Shown one piece after another: positions 1-8,976 of a DNA stretch of 30,633 bases (positions are counted from its first letter, which is position 1; each line of letters begins with the position of its first letter). The DNA comes from Paramacrobiotus richtersi (Eukaryota; Tardigrada; Eutardigrada; Parachela; Macrobiotidae). The notes beneath the pieces are model-generated. The model was not told the DNA's origin. It was given only the letters and a program-made list of their open reading frames with translations, and made no database searches. The position numbers were made by a program, and so were the translations under genes. The stretch is from the NCBI GenBank assembly GCA_034698045.1, contig JAQGAU010000344.1, positions 1 to 30,633 of the forward strand, read 5' to 3'.

Positions 1-423
1 GATAAAATGGTCCGTTCTATTCGTTGCAATCAAACTGGTTTGAAAAGGATCCCTAGGGGACGGAAATGCTATAGGCTTCGGTACCGGTGACCCGGCCAGT
101 GTTTAAAATGAATTTTATCGGTTTGTTCTCGGCAGGTTCTCCTTATTTCTTCCCCACGTTGATAAAATGGTCCGTTCTATTCGTTGCAATCAAACTGGTT
201 TGAAAAGGATCCCTAGGGGACGGAAATGCTATAGGCTCTGGTACCTGTGACCCGGCCAGTTTTCCAAATAAATTTTATCGGTTGCGTCTCGGCAGGTTCT
301 TCCTATTGTTTCCCCACGTTCATGAAATGATCTGTTTTATCCGTTGCAATCTAATCGGCTTGAGAAAGAATCATAGGGGGACGGAAATGCTATAGGCTCT
401 GGTACCGGTGACCCGGCCTGTGT
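1..423. repeat. 160-bp tandem repeat array, about 2.6 copies
   Basis: Copies start at 1, 161 and 321, so the period is exactly 160. Each begins with a form of GATAAAATGGTCCGTTCTAT and carries a conserved core near CGGAAATGCTATAGGCT and GGTACCGGTGACCCGGCC. Copies 1 and 2 differ at only a few bases; copy 3 is more diverged. Copy 3 stops at the TTAA where the piggyBac element begins. The array starts at the window edge, so it probably continues to the left. I see no coding potential and do not recognise the family; a satellite or the end of a larger repeat is possible. Confidence 0.93.
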
Positions 424-427
424 TTAA

Positions 428-440
428 CTCTTTGGCACCG
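428..440 (+). repeat. piggyBac left terminal inverted repeat
   Basis: Reads CTCTTTGGCACCG directly after TTAA and matches the reverse complement of 3604-3616 at all 13 bases. A near-perfect palindrome, GTCAGgCTGAC (447-457), lies just inside and may be a subterminal transposase-binding site. Confidence 0.95.
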
Positions 441-1019
441 TACTGGGTCAGGCTGACACAAAGCAATTAGAAACGAAAAGTATAACAGTTCCTGTTGTAC
501 ATTTTGTTTATATCGCTAGGGGTATGCTATGTGATTGCAGTAAACAACGTTTTAGAATTTTTTCCGAAATTTTTCAAAACGTTTGTGTTAAGAAAAAAAC
601 GATGTGTCATTTTGACACATAGATGACCGGAAATCAGACTTTCGCTTTCTGATAAAGAAATATACACCCGATTCACATAGAAAAAAATTTGGGTTGCGTG
701 AAATTAACTGGCCATTTGTGTTATTGCTTTCTCTAAGCTGTGTGTCTGTTGCGAAACAAGGAAAAAAATCTGGTTCGGCTACCTGTAGTCATCCCGGATG
801 CTGATATAAGGCGGCTAGAGAGAAAATGCCCATAACTGACCAGTACAGCGAAGTCAATGCGAAAGGCAGGCATTATAGGTCAGCTGGCGACCGTGTTCAG
901 GATGCAGGCACTGATTGACTGACGCTGATATGTATTCACGATCACATAACAGTTTAATCAGTTTTGGAATACATACATAAGTTTTTGAAATGAAACTGTT
1001 GTGAGCAACTGGTGCCACT

Positions 1020-3101
1020 ATGCCGCCGGCTAAAAAACAACGCACCGCAAAACATTGTGCCAGCGATGCGCTGGAAAACATACCCGAAAATGATCCCGAT
1101 ATCGATGATATTCCGCCCAATTCGAAAGAATTATTGGATGAGTCTGATGGAGATTATGAAGAAGCGGATGACCAAAGCGATGTACAATCGGAAGACGAGG
1201 ATGTCCTTTATTCTCTAAATACTGACGATGAGTATGTTTCGCGAAATGGAACAACGTGGAAGCCGTACTCGGAATTTTGGGGGAAAACACGAACGCAAAA
1301 TCTCATGACCGGAAAACCGGGAGTGCCGCTACATATTAGCTCCCGCATTCGATCTGCCACTGATTGCTTCGATTTATTTATAACTCCGGAAATAAAAGAC
1401 GTACTGATCAAGTACACTAATCTGCACGGACCGCGCTTATATTCTGACTGGACATGTCTAACGTTGGTGGAACTGGACGCTTATTTCGGTAAATGTTTGC
1501 TTTTATTTTTTTGTTTGTCAATTAATTTACTAGTAAGCAGTGAAATAATAAACTAACAAATGTTGCATATATCCAAGGCGTTTTTTCAACATTAATATAC
1601 ATAAATTTATCGAAATCACTGTAAAAATGTCTCTAATTATAATTAATCATGGTCATCAAATATTATTAAAATATTAGTATGTTAATTAATTATTCGTAGT
1701 ATTATAGTTCTAAAATTCTAAATTTATTTCAAAATTCTGAATTTATTGATTTATTACTGTAACGTTTTAGGGTTGCTTATTTTGCAAGGGACAAATAACG
1801 ATAATTTACATCCAGTGCGGGAATTATGGAGTAAAGCAGAAGGAAGGCCGTTATATAGAGCCGTGATGGCTCGAGAACGGTTTCAGCAGATTTCCGTGTC
1901 ACTACGGTTTGATGATCCAGTATCACGCCATCTTTTTGTGGGAACCGATAAACTAGCCCATATTCGCAATGTCTTGAATTTATGGGTTCCTCTTCTCTCT
2001 GCATGTTATATGCCGGGTGAAGACGTTACCGTTGATGAACAGCTGCTTCCGCTCAAAGGGCGCTGCAGTTTTAAACAGTACATGCCGAACAAGCCACGCA
2101 GCAAATATGGTATCAAAATCTGGATGCTTTGTTGTGCTATTACCGGATATTGTCTTATGTATCAAATTTATGTTGGGAAAAATGGGACTCAGCCGGCTCA
2201 AGGAAGCCTGGGTGAGAGGGTGGTCATGGACATGGTAGCACCTCTTGGGAACAACTCCGGCCGAAACGTTTACATGGACAACTTTTTCACTAGTTTGCCT
2301 CTTGCAAAAGCGTTATGGGAACGAAATCTCACCTTAGTCGGAACAATTCGAAAAAATAAAGCAGACATTCCTGCCGAGTTTTTACCGAACAAACAACGGG
2401 AACTATATTCCAGCATGTTTGGATTCAATGATCAGCACACCATTGTTTCCTACGTTTCACACGCTCGGAAAGCCGTTATTTTGTTGAGCACTTTACATCA
2501 CGACTGCGCCACCGCTGATGAGTCTGAGCAGTCTAAAGAAACCGAAAAGAAAAAGCCGCAGATTATCCTTGACTACAAGAAAGGCAAAGCAGGAGTTGAT
2601 CTGCTTGACCAAATGATCGGAAATGACACCCTAAAGCGGAAGTGTTATCGTTGGACTATGGCTGCATTTCAGGGCATCCTGGATGTGAGTTTGCATAACA
2701 GTTATGTTATTTGGACTAATCTGAATCCTGGATGGCATGCGGCATTATCAAACAGGCGCAGAATGTTTCTGCGCGATATCGGTTATGGTCTTATCAAATC
2801 GCAGCTTTTGGCGCGGCTCAATGTCCCTACCCTGCAAATTGATGTTCGAAATCATGTTCGCGATGTTCTTGATTTCTTGAAAGTGCCTGCACCTCATAAT
2901 TTGATTAACCAAGCAAACGGCATGGGGAAGCTGGATGTCCGAAAACGTTGCAAACCCTGCTACAACCTTGACAAAAAGAACAACAAGACGGCAACTGTTT
3001 GTCCGGCATGCACTACTCCAATATGCGGCAAACACTCTGTTTCGTTTTGCCAGCTGTGTTGCCACAAAAATTTAGGTGAGGTGCAGCTTCTAAATTACTA
3101 A
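1020..3101 (+). CDS. piggyBac transposase (two exons)
   Basis: Cuts and joins the element at TTAA sites in the nucleus. Exons are 1020-1488 and 1771-3101. The GT-AG intron 1489-1770 joins in phase 1, restoring YFG-LLILQGT at the start of the conserved core. The product is 599 residues, close to the usual roughly 590-600. Residues 1-70 are acidic and low-complexity. The RNase H-like core shows the catalytic aspartates in VTVDEQ (D245), YMDNFF (D326) and GVDLLDQM (D433, with D436). A Cys-rich zinc domain at about 550-590 (CKPC, CPAC, CQLCC) is the family's DNA-binding C-terminal domain. A possible second intron at 3076-3169 would swap the last eight residues for seven others. No frameshift or internal stop is seen. 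Domestication is unlikely because the terminal repeats are intact. Confidence 0.95.
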
Positions 3102-3449
3102 CGAGTACATTTTGTGTTTATTATATTTTTAATCCATATTAATTTTCATTTCTCTTTATGTTTTCATAGAGCGACCACTGGACTCGGGTTAATTAAGCCG
3201 CGTGTACCATTTGCCGCCAACAGCTGCTGCGAACCAGTTTATTTATGTGCGTTGTTATACGTTACTAATAACATTCTATAGTAATTTGTAATTTGTTTCT
3301 TTTACAGTTACATAATTTTAAAGTGTCGTTTATGTGCGTTAAATTCAGAATGTACCGTTAATAATGGCCCGTTATGCCATTTATTTACATATTGGTATTG
3401 TAAATTCGCCCTATTTGCCTTGATCCGATCTTATTGTACTGTATTCCAA

Positions 3450-3455
3450 AATAAA
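3450..3455 (+). terminator. Polyadenylation signal AATAAA of the piggyBac transposase
   Basis: AATAAA lies about 350 bases after the transposase stop and inside the right terminal repeat, where the element's transcript would be expected to end. Confidence 0.6.
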
Positions 3456-3525
3456 TTGTGTGCAGACTGAACGTGCCCTGTTCATCTGCCTGTTTCCTTC
3501 TGACCTCTATACGCGTTCTGATTGC

Positions 3526-3578
3526 TTGACTCACTCAGGCAGGCCAATAACCACTGCCTGAGTCAGTTTGACTCACTC
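3526..3578. repeat. Subterminal repeats of the piggyBac right end
   Basis: TTGACTCACTC occurs twice in direct orientation (3526-3536 and 3568-3578). CTCAGGCAG (3534-3542) is inverted as CTGCCTGAG (3554-3562). GAGTCA-GTT-TGACTC (3560-3574) is a short palindrome echoing the one near the left end. piggyBac family members usually carry internal repeats near their ends that take part in transposase assembly, so that is the likely role here. Confidence 0.7.
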
Positions 3579-3603
3579 CGGCCTCAACGGTTAGAAATAT
3601 GTC

Positions 3604-3616
3604 CGGTGCCAAAGAG
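3604..3616 (-). repeat. piggyBac right terminal inverted repeat
   Basis: Reads CGGTGCCAAAGAG directly before TTAA, a 13/13 match to the left end in inverted orientation. Confidence 0.95.
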
Positions 3617-3620
3617 TTAA

Positions 3621-4095
3621 TTATAGCACAGCATGAATGTTGACTGATGAGGTACATATATGGTCGTTCCGATTACCAATTTACTACTCCTGCATTTGTG
3701 CTATGCACTTACTGTACGTATCCTTCCGTAACGTGGCACGTGGTTACGAGCTTGGCTCACACTTCACAGTTTTAGCAGAATATACCTCAAGTCAGATTAC
3801 TTATTAAACTGTTTATTGAACTATTTCAAACCACCTTACTACCATCATTCAGTTTTCACCAAAAAACTCCCGCTATAAACTCTGTAGTCGCAAAAAAACC
3901 AGCGGACACAAAATATTCCGAATCTACCTGACACTGTCGCACTCCGCTGACTCAAAAACCGTATACCAAATTACCAATAGACATGAACGATGATGACCAA
4001 GCGACAAAAGCGTTACCAGAAATGCGAACAACCAAAATTATAGGCCACCAAAGCAAAACACGCGTCATCCTCTTGCAGCAAACTGTTCCAGAAAT
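3621..4095. other. Intergenic stretch right of piggyBac
   Basis: I see no coding exon here. TTTATT at 3812-3817 is AATAAA on the minus strand, about 280 bases past the stop of the 244-residue gene, and is a candidate polyadenylation signal for it. The sequence next to the right TTAA does not resume the 160-bp repeat found on the left. Confidence 0.6.
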
Positions 4096-5099
4096 TCACC
4101 ATTTACTGCCGCTTGGATCCATTCCTGCAAACAAGCGCGTGAGCGCAGTATTCGCCGGTTCTGGATCGGTGTGAGTTACATTTTCCTCCGGATCATCCCA
4201 GCGTTTCCGACGCTGGCGATCCATTAGCCCTACAAAAGACCATGACGTATCACAAGGGAGGCAGTACAATAATCCGCAAAACGGTACATCAAAGAAGCAT
4301 GCAAGCATGCTCAACCTATTTCGCACTCATCAGTTTATGTACTGACCTGTACTAGTCGGCTCGCGGTTACTGGTCGGTTGTCCAAGCTTGGCTGCACTGC
4401 GGATTACAATGGTACGTTCGTTAACGGCTGAGGTTCCCGGAGTCATCGAAGCACTCTCCACTGTCAAACTGCTGGAGCTAATTGCTCCACCTGCGTTCAC
4501 ACTACGAGAAGCCGAAGTCTGTTTGGCCGGAGTACCACCACCTCCACGACCGGCCTTGACCGGCCCATTGTTTCCCAGTCCAGGCATATGGCGTTCAATA
4601 TCCTCTTCCAGAATATCATCAAGGGGAGCGGTCAGAGCCTCAAAAGCGCCTCCCAACGAGCGGTTGGCCTGGTTCGATCCAGAATCGGCTGCGACCAGCA
4701 ACGTTGGTGGTGCAGGAGATGCCAAACCACGGACACGTCCGAGTTTCTGAAGGAGCACATCCGCGAACGTGGAAACTGTAATAAATGTAGTGACATTCGA
4801 GTTATTCCAATATACTTGGGGTTATTTTGTTGGTTTCACCTGCATAGTTCTCCTGTTTACTGAATTTTTCAAGAATGCGATCCAGCACCAGATCCACCAT
4901 CGTTTCTTTCGTAAATCGAACATTGGGCGGTTCCGGGTTGGCCACGACTGGAGCACGTATCACCTTGTACGGTTTCCCTTCACGCATCTCCTTCTACAAA
5001 ACCGCAAACGGTACAGAAGAGTGGTAAAAGCTCGAATAACCAAAAAAATATAATGAGCCACTGAAAAAATGGTATGCCAACCGTTTCCTTGACTGCCAT
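4096..5099 (-). CDS. Unrecognised 244-residue protein, 4 exons
   Basis: I do not recognise this protein. In minus-strand order the exons are 5082-5099, 4840-4993, 4347-4775 and 4096-4229. Joined they give 735 bases in one frame with consistent phases (0, 1, 1), ending TGA. The start is the ATG at 5099, which encodes MAVKET before the first intron; its donor GTTGGC is weak, so the first exon is the least certain part. Residues 1-70 are charged and probably helical (KEMREGKPYKVIRAPVV, then LVLDRILEKF and FADVLLQKLGRVRG). Residues 75-200 are rich in Ser, Gly, Ala and Thr and look disordered. The C-terminus is charged (DRQRRKRWDD) and ends DPSGSKW. Conserved-looking ends around a disordered centre suggest an adaptor or chromatin-type protein, but that is a guess. 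It could be the 3' part of the upstream gene. Confidence 0.55.
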
Positions 5100-5302
5100 G
5101 AAACGTCGCTTCGATTCTGCTTTAAAAGTCAGCCAACTAACTGAACAACTAGCATCCTAATCCACGTTGAGAAAGCGGTTCATAGCAAAGAAATGCTACT
5201 AGTACCAGAAATTATGACTACAACACTACAATTGGCCGTCAGTAAAGCCACGTATTTCCGTGAACCCATCGCACCAGCTAACGAAGAGTGGTTCTTAAAA
5301 TA

Positions 5303-7584
5303 TTAGGTGCACACGTGGATCAAAGTAAGATTTGCTGCAAAAACTTGAGTTTCTCTAGTGCGTCCTACCTGTACGAAGAGACAGATGATAATTGCGATAT
5401 AATTTGTCCAGTAGTGTCCGGAGTTAGTGCCCAATGATTTCACTGTTCGCGGCTCGTTGTAATGAGACTGGAAGATGGCGTTGTACTCTTTCTCCATGGC
5501 ATCTATAAATCTCTCTTGTTCCACTGAACCCAAGCCAAGGCGATCCATGTATTTTTGAACAAAATCCGTGTAAAACGGTTTCAGCTTATCCGCGAAAGCC
5601 TTTTTCAAGGTACCCCACTGCTTGAAATCCTCGGACCAGGTCTGCAAAGCCGGAACAAAGATAGATATCGTGCTGCATGACTTGATTATCATACTTACCC
5701 CGCCAAGCTGATTCTTCGCCATTAGTAGAGCCTTAGACACAACTTCGAGCCACGCATTCTGACACTCTTCGTCTCCCCAGTCCTTAAGATTGCCCAATGG
5801 CTGCAAGAAGATACTAATTGTCTCACAGTAGTTTTCCGTAGTGCAAACTGCTATTCGTCGGCCGCCGTAACTTACCAGATCCACTACATAATCCGGGTCA
5901 TCGTGCAGCCGGTTCCTTTCAGTTCGCGCGCGCGCGATATCGTGGCTGCGCCCCTTACGTGTGGCGTACTCTTCAAGGCGCTCCTTGAATTCATCAACTG
6001 CGGCTTCTTTCTCGTGTTTCTTCATCACGCCCCTCTTTTCACTGGCGATATTGTTGCTGGCCTGATACATCCCATTCATTTTGGTCAGGGTTTCCTCGCC
6101 TCGTTCCACCATCTCAGTAAACAAGGCCTGGAACACAGCCAGATTGTTATCAAAATTATCGCTTTTAATCAACATTTACTGCATAACATACTGCTATCCA
6201 TAATGAAATAGTAAGCGCTCACGAGAATCTACCCCATAGAATAGCGCAAGTGTACGTAGTAGCCATAACATCTTGTTTGATAATACCGTTGTGTGATCAT
6301 CCTGGTCTTTCACTGGGTCAAATATTAGAACGGTACAGCACAGTCGCGGACTGTGCGATCCGGTTCAACCCTGGTAAACGACTGCGACTCGCTAGTAAGT
6401 ATCCAGTATCCTTACCGCCATTCTGTTCACGGTATCTTTGGCATCTCTCTTGATAAAATCTTCACAATCCTGGATCTTCTCACGGCGGGTCTTCTCATCT
6501 GTATCCAAACCCTTCAACTCATTATCGCGAACGTCCTGTGCTACGCTGGCCACATGCGCATTATCTTCGTGCCGCACTCGCGCACCGATTTGATTGCGTT
6601 CACCCAGAGCACTCTCCAAGGCCTTTATTTGTTGTTCCAGGAGGTTCATACGCTCTGTAAAGGAGAGAATAGTCTGATTAAAATTGTCGCATATGTTCAA
6701 GCAGAAAATAGCGTGCATAGAGTTAAGAAGATCAGCAGGGGTCTCTCATATGACACTGTTTGCCATTTTTTAAACCATATGGGGAATGAGTGCATGATTC
6801 GGCCCGAGGTCCCGCTAGCAGTGCCAGAATACTGATAACTGTTTGTCGCGTTACGCTAATGTACTACGCAAAGCGTACATTTGCCAACAATGCGATATAT
6901 ACAAGCTTACCAGCGTTCCCTTCAGCGACTTCCGTCACGATGTTTTGGTGCGCCGGTTGGATAGGAGTTTGGTTCATTTCCGGCTGTTCTGTGGAATTGT
7001 CTACCAGTTTCGCGCCCACGGTGGTTGAACCCTAAACGGACAAGATCATCTGTTTCGTTAGCAGCGCTTAGACCATTGGTGTTATGGCGGTACGCTATCA
7101 ACGTCGATAGCCTGTGGTTACGGCACAACATTGGACTCACCGCAGCTGATGTCGACGCACCGATTCCGCAGTTTTGGTGGGCCGGGTTGGAGGCTACCGC
7201 AGCCAATGTGGAAGAAGTTGTAGATGTGGTCGAAGCCAGTGCGCTGGTGGATGATGTGGTAGAAGTTTGAGAGGGTGCCTCAACGGCCGTGGCAGCAAAG
7301 GTCGATTTTGAGGTCGTCTTTGAGGTAGCAGGTGTGGTCCCCGAGGCCTTCGGTTTGGTTTTGGATTTAGTGGGAATGGTGGGAAGTTCCACGGCGTTTG
7401 TTGTCGATGGTGTGGATGCTTCCTTAATAGGCTCTTGGGACTTAGTAGTCGATGCTTTAGATGTTTTGGTGGTTTTGGACGATGGCTCATTGGACTTGGT
7501 GGACGATGTTTTGGCCGTCTTAGTGGTGGGATTCACGGAAACCTCTTCCGCTTTCGGTGCCTTGACATCCTTCTTTGGAGGCAT
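5303..7584 (-). CDS. Unrecognised coiled-coil protein, 473 residues, 7 exons
   Basis: I do not recognise the family. Exons in minus order are 7141-7584, 6911-7031, 6416-6654, 5876-6127, 5699-5800, 5444-5641 and 5303-5368. They total 1422 bases in frame, with GTGAGT, GTAAGC, GTAAGG or GTAAGT donors for the first five introns. The start is ATG 7584 (MPPKKDVKAPKAEE). Residues 1-188 are Lys/Ser/Thr/Pro/Ala-rich and surely disordered; the short motif PAHQN occurs twice. Residues about 190-355 are strongly helical and charged, with heptad-like stretches (RMNLLEQQIKALESAL; KHEKEAAVDEFKERLEEY), a likely coiled coil. Residues about 356-452 (KDWGDEECQNAWLEVVSKAL; FADKLKPFYTDFVQKYMDRL) look like a compact helical domain. 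The last three introns are stop-free and of length 3n. The final exon, encoding VGRTRETQ to the stop, is the weakest. No signal peptide or membrane segment, so probably intracellular. Confidence 0.6.
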
Positions 7585-8976
7585 GGCGCTTTCGTTCGTC
7601 ACGCAGAACTGAAAATTTATGGAAGAATGCGATTTCGATTCCGAAATCAGGAGATAAAACTGAACAGGATATTCAAATACTATAGGACTTCCTGTAAGAC
7701 TGCTGGGAATAAATCATGTACATGTACATGTATATCGCAAAGAACAATTAAAATGTAAAACTGGAATGAAATTTTTCACACAAGTTCACAAAAGGCAAAC
7801 TTTTGAAATGAATGGCTGCAAAGCCCTACAGCGTTGAAGTGGATGGGCGTTACGGCACTTCGCTTTATGTAGCCCTACGTATGCGCACAGTGCAGTTGGT
7901 GCCTTTTACAAACCAATCAAAACCACGGAAAGCATGCTTTGCGTCCCGATTGCGTCACTGCCATTGTTGTGAGCATGCTGCACTGCATTTACTAAGTGCG
8001 CCAAGCTACAGCAATGTGCATAGTTATCTGCATGTACTGCGCAGATCTCGTACATACCAGTACGAGTATACTTGCTTCTCTATCTATTGTTCGATCAATT
8101 GATGCCCGCTCTCTTGCCGGTCTGTAGCGACGTGCATGACTACCGTACGTCGTTACCTTATCATGATAACGTAGTGACGTAGCACGTTGCAAGATGGCAC
8201 ATGCCAGACTATTACTCCTGCAATGACAGGCAGTACGAGCTCTAGATGCATTCCAGTCAAACGGGCGTGTTACTTTTTGAGCGTTCAAGAACCGAATATC
8301 CAACAATCAGATTTGCACCGAACTACGATTCCTGAAAGCACGTTATCCTACCAGAATATCCACCTTAAATACTGGAGACTTCCATCCCGATGGCAAGGAC
8401 GAACCTGTAACGATCACTGCTTGCAACGAACAAAAGCGGGGATAATTCCGCGGACCTATTGAGAGGATATCTGTATCGTACACCAGCGATACGCACATCG
8501 TGGCAAACGGAAACGATACTTATCCAAAAGCGACGTCGGGCTCGGATGTTTCCGTTCAAGCTGGTGTCCGAGACGAGCAGTAGGTGAGAGACGATAAGAG
8601 CATTGGCAGCGGCTCGTTTTCGCTATGTGTGGTTTTGTGTATTTATTAACGTGTTGTGTTTGTATTGTGATGCAGGCGAAACTTGATGTCATCGACGGAT
8701 ATCCAGGAGAGATATCGTCGTCCGTGTTTCCCGGTACTGTACAGTACAACATCGCAGTATCAGTTCGCGGAAGCGAAGGTTTAACGCTCTATGGACTGCT
8801 CATTCACAAGCAAAAAGGCGGGTTCCTTGGCGATTTCATTTGCGGACCAAATCGGGAGCGCACTGTACCTTTGGAGCGGTATTCCGCTTGAAAGGCGTAT
8901 ATAGAGCATGAAATACGCGCCGCGAATAGGACAGTGGAATCGTCGGACTGGGGATTACTATCATAGTCTTTCATAG
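7585..8976. other. Intergenic region with palindromes, no clear gene
   Basis: This lies between the start of the coiled-coil gene (minus) and the partial ACE copy (plus). It holds CATGTA repeated at 7715-7733, and a 12-bp palindrome TTATCATGATAA at 8158-8169 with TGACGTA at 8175-8181, possibly part of the promoter of the minus-strand gene. An 88-codon plus-strand frame at 8625-8891 begins with a hydrophobic stretch (GFVYLLTCCVCIVMQA) but resembles nothing I know. I searched here for the missing zinc-motif exon of ACE (HEMGH) on the plus strand and did not find it. Confidence 0.5.

Larger units (their letters stand above)
424..3620 (+). mobile_element. Complete piggyBac-type DNA transposon with TTAA target duplication
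   Basis: The element proper is 428-3616 (3189 bp), flanked by TTAA at 424-427 and 3617-3620, the target duplication expected for piggyBac. Its ends are perfect 13-bp inverted repeats reading CTCTTTGGCACCG inward. Inside it lies one transposase gene with an intact frame, then a polyadenylation signal at 3450-3455. Palindromic subterminal motifs sit near both ends. Intact ends and an open transposase mean the copy could be autonomous, or was until recently. Families of this type move by cut-and-paste and usually leave no footprint. Activity cannot be judged from sequence. Confidence 0.95.

Noticed and set aside
1-423. 160-bp repeats as a CRISPR array
   Set aside because: The whole 160-bp unit is repeated without unique spacers, and the DNA is eukaryotic.
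1020-3101. Domesticated piggyBac-derived host gene
   Set aside because: Intact terminal repeats and TTAA duplication indicate a transposon copy rather than a captured host gene.
4665-4690. GGTTCGATCC, resembling a tRNA T-arm
   Set aside because: It lies inside a coding exon and no acceptor or anticodon arms can be paired around it.
4388-4863. Plus-strand frames over the 244-residue gene
   Set aside because: They are antisense shadows; the minus strand has consistent exons and phases here.
5303-6175. 290-codon continuous minus frame as a single-exon gene from ATG 6175
   Set aside because: An in-frame stop directly precedes that ATG, a good acceptor at 6128 joins the upstream exon in phase 0, and three internal segments look like introns (GTAAGT donors or similar, pyrimidine tracts, CAG).
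7289-7612. Long plus-strand frames at 7025-7612
   Set aside because: They are antisense to the Ser/Thr/Lys-rich exon; their Val/Leu/Asp/Gly-rich composition is the complement of that low-complexity stretch.
8600-8976. ACE exons 1-9 hidden upstream of the partial copy
   Set aside because: I looked for HEMGH, AHLLG and VRR-type motifs on the plus strand between 7600 and 8976 and saw none; CATGAAATA at about 8907 is not a zinc motif.
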